Assembly: GCA_947472965.1 (NCBI GenBank)
Contig: CANJEF010000123.1
Location: forward strand, 1 to 5,127
Length of the DNA stretch: 5,127 nt
Source: Sphingobacteriales bacterium
Lineage (GTDB): Bacteria; Bacteroidota; Bacteroidia; Chitinophagales; Chitinophagaceae
Reading direction: 5' to 3'
The position numbers and the translations under genes are program-made. Under the pieces are notes generated by a model. That model was given only the letters and a program-made list of their open reading frames with translations, did not search any database and was not told the origin of the DNA. Shown in pieces: positions 1 through 5,127 of the stretch. Position 1 is the stretch's first letter. Each line of letters starts with the position of its first letter.

Positions 1-657
1 AACTACATACGGTATCTCAACACTGTTTGAAAAAATTTCAAATTTATGTTTTTTCAATTTCAGAAGTTGGGAAATGATGATCTCATCAGAAAAGTGATTT
101 AGGTAAATGGTTATATGACCAAGATCTTTTGGTTCTGATTCTAATATTTTGGATTTGATAATGGGAGAGTAGATTCCATTGTCGTACGCATTAAAATGGA
201 GTCCAATATTTTGACTTCCCTTTGCATAATTTTTCAACACCCATTCTCCTGTAATATCTTTTTTCTGCGGCCTAGGTGTTTTATCACTCTGAAAACTTGC
301 CTGATGCCCAAAATGAATGGATGAGATTTGCTTCATTTTACATGCCAGTGATGTAATGCATTCAAAATCATTTATTATCAGATCATATTTTTCAATTGGC
401 AGAAATTTAGCTTCATTCCAAATTTTTCGAAGCTTAATGGATTTGATTGTTTTGTATGCATCAACGGCCCCTTCGGCGTTGTAAAAAAGACTTACCCCTT
501 TGCTTCTATATGTTATAGGCAGCTTCGTTTTGAGGGAATGATTATTACCACTCAAGAATATATGTACATCACCGTATTTCTCGAGGTATGGCATTATTTC
601 AGCAGCCCTGCTGATATGTCCATTTCCTGTTGCTTGAACTGCATAAAATATTTTCAT
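1..657 (-). CDS. MJ1255/VC2487-type glycosyltransferase, partial (C-terminus beyond left edge)
   Basis: The frame is open for 219 codons from ATG at 657-655 to the window edge, so the C-terminal part, which should hold the nucleotide-sugar binding half, is missing. The N-terminus KIFYAVQATGNGHISRA is the glycine-rich acceptor-side loop typical of GT-B enzymes of the MurG/MGDG-synthase kind. It matches, by recognition, the MJ1255/VC2487 family (Pfam Glyco_trans_1_3). Other family-like stretches are DLIINDFECITSLACK (about residues 93-108), SSIHFGHQASF (112-122) and GHITIYLNHFSDE (180-192). Members are predicted to transfer a sugar from a nucleotide-sugar donor; the acceptor is not evident from the sequence. 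No signal peptide or membrane helix is visible, which suits a cytosolic or peripheral membrane enzyme. The start lies 3 nt after the stop of the phosphoesterase (TAA ACA ATG), so the two are almost certainly co-transcribed and probably translationally coupled. I am sure of the family and unsure of the substrate. Confidence 0.85.
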   Translation of the reverse strand, partial: MKIFYAVQATGNGHISRAAEIMPYLEKYGDVHIFLSGNNHSLKTKLPITYRSKGVSLFYNAEGAVDAYKTIKSIKLRKIWNEAKFLPIEKYDLIINDFECITSLACKMKQISSIHFGHQASFQSDKTPRPQKKDITGEWVLKNYAKGSQNIGLHFNAYDNGIYSPIIKSKILESEPKDLGHITIYLNHFSDEIIISQLLKLKKHKFEIFSNSVEIPYVV

Positions 658-660
658 TGT

Positions 661-1527
661 TTATCTGGATGTATGTGCTAGTGAATTGAAAAGAACTGCA
701 ACTTCGTCAGTTATGATATTCAAGATTGGTATCCTATTTTCTTCTTTGTACATTTTCGCATCAGCTTTTGGAATGGTTATTTCATGTTGATTATATTGAT
801 AAATACCCCATTTACCGTCAGTGTATTCGAGTGCAGTGAGGTTTTCAATCCAATCTCCACTATTCATATATATTACAGATCCTTTTTCTGTTTCAACGTT
901 GCGTATTTGTGGTTGATGGATATGGCCACATATCACATATTGATATCCTTTTTCTATTGCAAGTTCTGCTGCTGTTTGTTCGAAGTCGCCAATCCATGAA
1001 ACTGCTTTCTTTACTCCGTTTTTAACCTTTTTACTCAAACTCATTTTCTCTTTTCCGATTAATTTTAAGAGCCAGTTGATTGCCCTGTTTAGCAAGATTA
1101 ATAAGTCGTATCCTTGTCCACCAAGCTTGGCTATTATTTTTGCACTCCCTTTGGTTGTTGCATCAAATACATCACCATGGAATAGCCATGTTTTTTTACC
1201 ATCAATATTCATCACATATTTATCTGCCAGTTGAAAATTTCCCATTTTCAATCCGCTATATCTCCTCATCGACTCATCATGATTTCCTGTTATATAAATC
1301 ACCTCAGTGCCTTTTGACATCAGGCTGAATATTTCTTTTATCACTTGCATGTGTGATGCAGGAAAGTAATGTTTTCTGAATTGCCAGATGTCGATGATAT
1401 CGCCATTTAAGATGAGTACCTTGGGCTGAACACTTCTAATGTAATTAATAAGTTCCTTTGCATGGCAGCCATATGTTCCGAGATGAATGTCACTTAAGAC
1501 CAGAACTTCAATGTTTCTTTTGTTCAT
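661..1527 (-). CDS. LpxH/PlcP-like calcineurin-family metallophosphoesterase
   Basis: The product is 288 aa from ATG at 1527-1525. The full two-metal ligand set of the LpxH group is present: D13 and H15 (LSDIHLG), D43 (NGDIID), N82 (TGNHDE), H117 (FHGDVFD), and H202/H204 (CGHIHQP). Automated annotation would probably say UDP-2,3-diacylglucosamine diphosphatase. However, GTYGCHA after the first motif, YDLLILLNRAINWLL (140-154), KKAVSWIGDFE (173-183) and SGDWIENLTAL (223-233) resemble, from memory, the PlcP branch. That branch acts as a phospholipase C releasing diacylglycerol under phosphate starvation. The hydrophobic 140-158 segment could form a lid or touch the membrane. An in-frame TTG at 1557 would add ten residues, but it lies inside an inverted repeat and precedes the conserved fold, so I prefer the ATG. 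There is no clear Shine-Dalgarno sequence. The glycosyltransferase follows after 3 nt. Fold and metal site are certain; the substrate (phospholipid, UDP-diacyl-GlcN or other) is open. Confidence 0.92.
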   Translation of the reverse strand: MNKRNIEVLVLSDIHLGTYGCHAKELINYIRSVQPKVLILNGDIIDIWQFRKHYFPASHMQVIKEIFSLMSKGTEVIYITGNHDESMRRYSGLKMGNFQLADKYVMNIDGKKTWLFHGDVFDATTKGSAKIIAKLGGQGYDLLILLNRAINWLLKLIGKEKMSLSKKVKNGVKKAVSWIGDFEQTAAELAIEKGYQYVICGHIHQPQIRNVETEKGSVIYMNSGDWIENLTALEYTDGKWGIYQYNQHEITIPKADAKMYKEENRIPILNIITDEVAVLFNSLAHTSR

Positions 1528-1532
1528 GCATG

Positions 1533-1557
1533 TTGGTTTATTAAAATTATAAACCAA
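1533..1557. promoter_or_regulatory. Perfect 9-bp inverted repeat in the phosphoesterase leader
   Basis: TTGGTTTAT (1533-1541) and its exact reverse complement ATAAACCAA (1549-1557) flank a 7-nt AT spacer. The repeat ends 5 nt before the preferred ATG at 1527. It could be a binding site for a dimeric regulator or a weak RNA hairpin masking the ribosome site. A poor TAnnTTTG-like element (AACATTTG, minus strand, 1562-1555) overlaps one arm, but there is no well-spaced TTTG upstream of it. The repeat is seen directly; the regulatory role is inference. Confidence 0.4.
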
Positions 1558-1615
1558 ATGTTATCGCTGGATTAGCAAAAACTTAAGAAATATTGAACGA
1601 GAGATGAATTAATTG

Positions 1616-2497
1616 TTAACTAGCTATTTCTGCATACAGGTGTTGTACCAATCCATCTGCCAATCCAATTTTTGGAACGAGGATCTCATTGATATTGGCC
1701 CATTTCATGATTTGTATATAGATTAGCAATGCGGGAACGAGAACATCTGCCCGATCTTCCCGGAGGTTATATATTCTGATTCTATCCTCCAGGGTGCAAG
1801 AGGAAAATTCCTTGTAATAATCTTTCAACAATTCAAGATCAAGAGGCTTCCCTTCCTTTTTCTTGCTCATGGAAAAAACCTTGTTGATATTTCCACCTGT
1901 ACCAATGGCTACAATATTTTTCTGGCCTTTTATCTTATCTCTTATTGAGTCCTTCAATTCATCCCAGATAACTTCATTCGTCAATCCCTTTAGCAATCTG
2001 ATCGTTCCAATATTGAATGATTGTTTGAAAACAAGTTCATTGTTTGCAAAAAAAGTTAGTTCGGTACTACCACCTCCTACATCGATGTATAGGTAGTTGT
2101 TGTTTTCATTGAGGTTTTCGGCAATGTGGTTTTCATAAATCAACGATGCTTCAAAGTCTCCAGAGATTACCTTGATGCTTATTCCTGTTTCAAGGTAAAT
2201 TTTCCGCACTACTTCATCCCTGTTCTTGGCATCGCGCATGGCACTAGTTGCCACTGCAATAGATTTCTCAACCTTATAGGCATTCATCAAATGTGAATAG
2301 GCCTTCATGGTTTGAAGTATCATCCCCTTCTTTTCTTTGGAAATCAGTCCTGATTCAAATACATCAAATCCCAACCTCAAGGGAACCCGAATAAGATTCA
2401 ATTTGTTGAATACGGGTTTGTTTTGTTGGTTTAGGGTAACTTCTGTAATGAGCAGCCTGCATGCATTTGTTCCGATATCAATGGCTGCTAATTTCAC
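1616..2497 (-). CDS. ppx: Ppx/GppA-family exopolyphosphatase, short form
   Basis: The product is 293 aa with the sugar kinase/HSP70/actin-type fold of Ppx/GppA enzymes. Visible motifs are the phosphate-1 loop AAIDIGTNACRLLI (4-17), VATSAMRDA (82-90), SGDFEASLIYE (112-122, where E116 aligns with the catalytic glutamate), the phosphate-2 loop YIDVGGGSTE (137-146), NIGTIRLL (162-169), the adenosine-type loop VAIGTGGN (196-203) and DRADVLVPAL (248-257). It ends after the two core domains and lacks the extra C-terminal domains of the ~500-residue E. coli enzymes, as in other short bacterial Ppx proteins. The expected activity is processive removal of terminal phosphate from polyphosphate; hydrolysis of (p)ppGpp is possible in this family and cannot be excluded. 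The start is GTG (2497-2495), chosen because the phosphate-1 loop begins right after it. It overlaps ppk by 20 nt in another frame, implying one transcript and coupled translation. I see no terminator after its TAA. Confidence 0.93.
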   Translation of the reverse strand: MKLAAIDIGTNACRLLITEVTLNQQNKPVFNKLNLIRVPLRLGFDVFESGLISKEKKGMILQTMKAYSHLMNAYKVEKSIAVATSAMRDAKNRDEVVRKIYLETGISIKVISGDFEASLIYENHIAENLNENNNYLYIDVGGGSTELTFFANNELVFKQSFNIGTIRLLKGLTNEVIWDELKDSIRDKIKGQKNIVAIGTGGNINKVFSMSKKKEGKPLDLELLKDYYKEFSSCTLEDRIRIYNLREDRADVLVPALLIYIQIMKWANINEILVPKIGLADGLVQHLYAEIAS

Positions 2498-4613
2498 GTA
2501 TAGGGATTGCTTGTTTTTTTATGAGGTAATTGTAGGTTTCTATTTGTGAACGCAGTTTGCGCTTACCAGGCGAAGTTACGTATCTGTTGTTTAATTCTGT
2601 ATCGAGAATTCTTGCTTTTACATTATCCTGCAGTTGGATTTTCAAAATTTCAAGCAATTCTTTTTTGAGGGCAACATCAAAAATGGGACAAGCAGCTTCA
2701 ACACGGTGGTCGAGGTTTCTGACCATAAAATCGGCACTTGATATATACACCAATGCTTCTCCCTTGTTGTGGAAGGCAAGTACCCTGGCATGTTCGAGAA
2801 ATTCATCTACGATACTGATTGCAAAAATATTTTTTTCATTTTTCTTCAGGTGTTTTTTGGTTGAATAAATTCCCCTGATAATCAGACTCACTTCAACACC
2901 TTCTGCTGATGCCTCAGCGATTTTATCAACCAGGCTAATGTCGCTCAACGAATTCAATTTAAGCGTAATCGTTGCTTTATTACCCTTTTTAGCCTCTTTA
3001 ATCTCCTTGTCTATCAGTTCATCTATTTTTTTTCTCATGGACACTGGGCTTACCAATAATGTCTTGCAGTCATGAAGAATGTTTTCATGCAGCACAGGGT
3101 TTTCCAGGTAGAAGAAAATTTTATTGATGTCTGCCATGATGTTCCTGTTGGACGTCAGCAGGCAATGATCCCCGTAAAAGTTGGCAGTTTTTTCATTCAG
3201 GTTACCCGTACTCACAAAGCCATATTGAATTGTTCTGTTCCCGGAACGTTTTTTGATCACACAGATTTTGGCATGTACTTTCATATTTGGAATACCCAGT
3301 AAAACCCGAACACCTTCTTCTTCCAAAATGCTTTTCCATTCGAGGTTGGCTTCTTCCTCAAAGCGTGCTTTGAGTTCCAACATCACTTCAACTTTTTTGC
3401 CATTTCTTGCAGCATTGATGAGTGCATTGATGATTTTCGATTCTGGTGCCAGCCGGTATGCGGTTATTCTGATGGAGATAACATCCGGGTCAATTGCCGC
3501 TTCTCTTAATAAGTCGATGATTGCATTGAAGGAATGATAGGGAAAGTGAAGTAGTACATCTTTTTTATCGATTACATCCGTAACCCTGATTGCCTTTTTC
3601 AATGCCGGATGCACTACTGCTGGGAGTTTCTTTCGGGATGCACCAAATACATTGGGGAAATCCATAAAATGTCTGAAGTTGTGTATCCTTCCACCTGGAA
3701 TAATGCTGCTTTTATTATCAAGTTTCAATCTTTTGGTTAGGTAGTTGAGTAAGCCTCCATTCATCTCCTTGTCGTAAACAAACCGCACCGGCTTTCCTTT
3801 TCTTCTGCCTTTAATTCCCTTTTGCATTTTTTCTACAAAAGAAGTGCTCACGTCACTGTCGAGATCAATTTCAGCATCCTTCGTTACTTTGAAAATATAG
3901 GATTCAAAATTGTCATATCCGAAATAGGAAAATATATAAGGAAGATTAAATCGGATGATATCTTCAAGCAAGATAATATGGGTTTCATTTTTGCTCGTGG
4001 GAAGTTCAATAAATCTTCCAAGTGATTTAGACGTAATTTCTATGAGTGCATATTTTTGTTTGTATGCTGAATTTTTTTTCTGCATCACTACACCAAGGTA
4101 AATACTCTTGTCGCGTAAGTATGGAAGCTCCGGCAAACTTTCAATCATCAAAGGAATTATGTTGGAGCGAACTTCATTTTCAAAAAAATCTGTGACGAAT
4201 ATTTTTTGTTCCTTGGTTAGTTGTTTTTCATTTTTGAGAAAAATCTTGCTTTTTTTCAATTCCTGTTGAAGCAGTTCCCAAATTCTGATGAATTCACTCT
4301 GCTGTTTTAAAACAACGAGGGTTATTTCGTTCAACACTTCATTGGGTGAGGCTTCCATATATGCTTTCAGCTTTTTTTTGCTGGCATTCACTTCAGCCAT
4401 TCTTTTCAGCGTGGCAAATCTCACTCTAAAGAACTCATCAAGGTTGTTTGAGAAAATTCCAAGGAACCTGATTCTCTCTTTTAATGGAACACTGGGATCG
4501 TTGGCTTCTTGAAGTACCCTTGCATTAAAGCTAAGCCAACTGATGTCCCTTTGTATGTGCGTGTTTTTCGGCATAAGAAAGTCAATGGAATATTTCGACT
4601 CTAAGTTATGCAT
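2478..4613 (-). CDS. ppk: Polyphosphate kinase 1
   Basis: The product is 711 aa, the usual PPK1 length, and catalyses reversible transfer of the ATP gamma-phosphate onto polyphosphate. The N domain opens with RDISWLSFNARVL (22-34) and has FSNNLDEFFRVR (54-65). The head domain covers roughly 130-330. C1 carries R387 (TAYRLAP) and R417 (ELKARFEEE), which match the E. coli metal-site arginines R375 and R405. H447 in KVHAKI matches the autophosphorylated H435. C2 carries H608 in FLEHARV (E. coli H592), SSADFMVRN (625-633) and ELNNRYV (673-679). The E. coli H454 position is F466 (QYGFVSTGN), with the rest of that motif intact. The ATG at 4613 has AGGA 7 nt upstream. A second in-frame ATG at 4574 (M14) lies just before the conserved region and is a fallback start. 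It is the first gene of the minus-strand run and overlaps ppx. The protein usually sits at the inner membrane face. Confidence 0.98.
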   Translation of the reverse strand: MHNLESKYSIDFLMPKNTHIQRDISWLSFNARVLQEANDPSVPLKERIRFLGIFSNNLDEFFRVRFATLKRMAEVNASKKKLKAYMEASPNEVLNEITLVVLKQQSEFIRIWELLQQELKKSKIFLKNEKQLTKEQKIFVTDFFENEVRSNIIPLMIESLPELPYLRDKSIYLGVVMQKKNSAYKQKYALIEITSKSLGRFIELPTSKNETHIILLEDIIRFNLPYIFSYFGYDNFESYIFKVTKDAEIDLDSDVSTSFVEKMQKGIKGRRKGKPVRFVYDKEMNGGLLNYLTKRLKLDNKSSIIPGGRIHNFRHFMDFPNVFGASRKKLPAVVHPALKKAIRVTDVIDKKDVLLHFPYHSFNAIIDLLREAAIDPDVISIRITAYRLAPESKIINALINAARNGKKVEVMLELKARFEEEANLEWKSILEEEGVRVLLGIPNMKVHAKICVIKKRSGNRTIQYGFVSTGNLNEKTANFYGDHCLLTSNRNIMADINKIFFYLENPVLHENILHDCKTLLVSPVSMRKKIDELIDKEIKEAKKGNKATITLKLNSLSDISLVDKIAEASAEGVEVSLIIRGIYSTKKHLKKNEKNIFAISIVDEFLEHARVLAFHNKGEALVYISSADFMVRNLDHRVEAACPIFDVALKKELLEILKIQLQDNVKARILDTELNNRYVTSPGKRKLRSQIETYNYLIKKQAIPIREISSH

Positions 4614-4620
4614 TCAAATT

Positions 4621-4624
4621 TCCT
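4621..4624 (-). promoter_or_regulatory. Shine-Dalgarno site of ppk
   Basis: TCCT on the plus strand reads AGGA on the coding strand, 7 nt before ATG 4613. It is the only clear Shine-Dalgarno match at a gene start here, and it supports 4613 over the internal ATG at 4574. Confidence 0.5.
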
Positions 4625-4721
4625 AAAATTGATTCTTTACTCGGTTTTGACTATTTCTTTACAATTAATTAATACAGCCCCCCGCGCGTTTTAATAAATA
4701 ATCACACAATTAAAAATATTT

Positions 4722-4752
4722 TTTGTGGTTTGACTATAAGTCTATAATTTTG
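4722..4752 (+). promoter_or_regulatory. Bacteroidota-type promoter of the tRNA-like gene
   Basis: TTTG at 4722-4725 (-33 element), a 19-nt spacer, and TAATTTTG at 4745-4752 (-7 element) match the Bacteroidota primary-sigma consensus TTTG / TAnnTTTG at every specified base. A second TTTG (4729-4732) is too close to act as the -33 element. The start site should fall near 4757-4761, about 10-14 nt before the tRNA-like 5' end. The 157-nt gap holding it must also contain the divergent ppk promoter, which I could not locate with confidence. Confidence 0.75.
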
Positions 4753-4770
4753 GTAGACAATACAAAACAT

Positions 4771-4841
4771 AGTCACGTGGCCGAGTGGGAAGGCAGAGGT
4801 CAGCAAAACCTTCAACGGCGGTTCAATTCCGTCCGTGACAC
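4771..4841 (+). tRNA. Divergent tRNA-Cys-like gene (GCA), possibly a pseudo-tRNA
   Basis: A full cloverleaf can be drawn. The acceptor pairs GTCACG (4772-4777) with CGTGAC (4834-4839). U8 and G9 are 4778-4779. The D stem is GCC/GGC (4780-4782/4792-4794) with A14, G15, G18, G19 and A21 present. The anticodon stem GAGGT/ACCTT (4796-4800/4808-4812) carries the loop CAGCAAA with anticodon GCA at 4803-4805. The variable loop is CAAC. The T stem is GGCGG/CCGTC (4817-4821/4829-4833) with a canonical TTCAATT loop. By memory it resembles Bacteroidota tRNA-Cys. Four things are wrong: position 33 is A instead of the near-universal U; 1:72 is A-A; position 73 is C, while cysteinyl-tRNA synthetase normally needs U73; and no CCA is encoded (not unusual in this phylum). 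It has its own promoter and terminator. It is either decaying or a tRNA-shaped RNA with another role, and ordinary cysteine decoding looks doubtful. Confidence 0.7.
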
Positions 4842-4872
4842 GAATTATTCTTGAGGAAACAATTGAAGTGAT

Positions 4873-4901
4873 CATCCCTGGCAACGGGGATGTTTCATTT
4901 T
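4873..4901 (+). terminator. Intrinsic terminator after the tRNA-like gene
   Basis: CATCCCTG (4873-4880) pairs with CGGGGATG (4885-4892) as an 8-bp stem with one T-G wobble, closed by a GCAA (GNRA) tetraloop and followed by TTTCATTTT (4893-4901). The T tract lies only on the plus-strand side, so it serves the tRNA-like transcript. Read on the minus strand, the hairpin follows the alkylation-repair gene but has no good T run. Confidence 0.7.
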
Positions 4902-4911
4902 AAGGAGCTAC

Positions 4912-5127
4912 CTATTGTTTTTTTAACTTCATGAAGTGGGATTTTTTCTTTGTATCCATTTTTTCAATCGCGTAGCGAAGCATGGTGCGTGGCATTGATT
5001 TTGCATTTTGTGAGATGAATTGTTCCACTTCATTCGGTTTTCTTTTCCAGGCTTCCCTTAACATCCAGCCTGTTGCCTTGTGCATCAGGTCATGTGGATG
5101 TGAAAGCATGATCTTGCTTAGCGAGAT
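4912..5127 (-). CDS. DNA alkylation repair protein (AlkD/PF08713-like), C-terminal part
   Basis: Seventy-one residues end at TAG 4914-4912. The frame stays open to the right edge, adding ISLSKI before the internal methionine at 5109, so that methionine is not the start and the N-terminus is outside the window. LSHPHDLMHKATGWMLREAW and MPRTMLRYAIEK are the terminal HEAT-like repeats and the closing signature of the bacterial DNA alkylation repair family of about 230 residues. AlkD proteins remove bulky or cationic alkylated bases such as 3- and 7-methylpurines without base flipping. The catalytic Asp/Trp/Arg residues cannot all be checked on this fragment. The lysine-rich tail (KKKSHFMKLKKQ) ends the protein. 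It is convergent with the tRNA-like unit, with 10 nt between its stop codon and the end of the terminator's T tract, and shows no link to the polyphosphate genes. The family call rests on recognition of the C-terminal signature. Confidence 0.85.
   Translation of the reverse strand: MSLSKIMLSHPHDLMHKATGWMLREAWKRKPNEVEQFISQNAKSMPRTMLRYAIEKMDTKKKSHFMKLKKQ

Noticed and set aside
784..1328. Plus-strand open frames over the phosphoesterase
   Set aside because: They are antisense shadows of a gene with a complete catalytic motif set; their products look like random hydrophobic sequence.
1528..1557. TTG start giving the phosphoesterase ten extra residues
   Set aside because: The extra codons encode the inverted repeat, the residues are not family-like, and a conventional ATG lies just before the conserved LSDIHLG strand.
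1528..1615. Possible independent promoter for the phosphoesterase
   Set aside because: AACATTTG matches only part of TAnnTTTG, and the nearest TTTG is 13 nt upstream, too close for the usual spacing, so I do not list it as a promoter.
2557..4512. Several plus-strand open frames over ppk
   Set aside because: They are antisense to a full-length conserved PPK1 and show no domain, start signal or operon logic.
4702..4884. 60-aa minus-strand open frame between ppk and the alkylation-repair gene
   Set aside because: It runs antisense across the tRNA promoter, the whole tRNA-like gene and part of the terminator, has no recognisable domain and no ribosome site.
4856..4896. Longer hairpin using GAAAC (4856-4860) and GTTTC (4892-4896)
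   Set aside because: It is only 5 bp with a large interior and competes with the much better 8-bp GCAA-capped terminator stem.
4902..4920. AAGGAG Shine-Dalgarno-like sequence on the plus strand
   Set aside because: No start codon with a credible coding frame follows; it lies directly after the terminator and antisense to the alkylation-repair stop codon.

Overview
The window looks like chromosomal DNA from a low-GC member of the Bacteroidota. The basis is a near-perfect Bacteroidota-type promoter (TTTG, 19 nt, TAnnTTTG), sparse Shine-Dalgarno sequences, AT-rich intergenic DNA and gene products that resemble Bacteroidota relatives as I recall them. The assignment is by recognition, not by a search. 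A finer placement, for example to Chitinophagia, would be a guess.

Four minus-strand genes fill positions 1-4613, transcribed right to left: polyphosphate kinase (ppk), a short Ppx/GppA exopolyphosphatase that overlaps it by 20 nt, an LpxH/PlcP-like calcineurin-fold phosphoesterase, and an MJ1255/VC2487-type glycosyltransferase cut off by the left edge. ppk/ppx and phosphoesterase/glycosyltransferase are two tight pairs separated by 88 nt. I see no terminator in that gap, but there is a perfect 9-bp inverted repeat just before the phosphoesterase start. The first pair makes and degrades polyphosphate. The second pair resembles the PlcP plus glycosyltransferase module that replaces phospholipids with glycolipids under phosphate limitation. 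The run as a whole may therefore serve phosphate economy, which is an inference.

Right of ppk, on the plus strand, is a small independent transcription unit. It has a strong promoter (4722-4752), a tRNA-Cys-like gene with anticodon GCA (4771-4841) and a GNRA-capped hairpin terminator (4873-4901). The tRNA keeps its structural core but lacks U33, the first acceptor pair, the cysteine discriminator U73 and an encoded CCA. It is either a pseudo-tRNA or a tRNA-derived RNA that no longer decodes, and it is the most unusual item in the window.

At the right edge, convergent with the tRNA, is the C-terminal end of a DNA alkylation repair (AlkD/PF08713-like) protein. No mobile elements, CRISPR arrays or rRNA were seen. 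No stretch longer than 300 bases lacks a feature.
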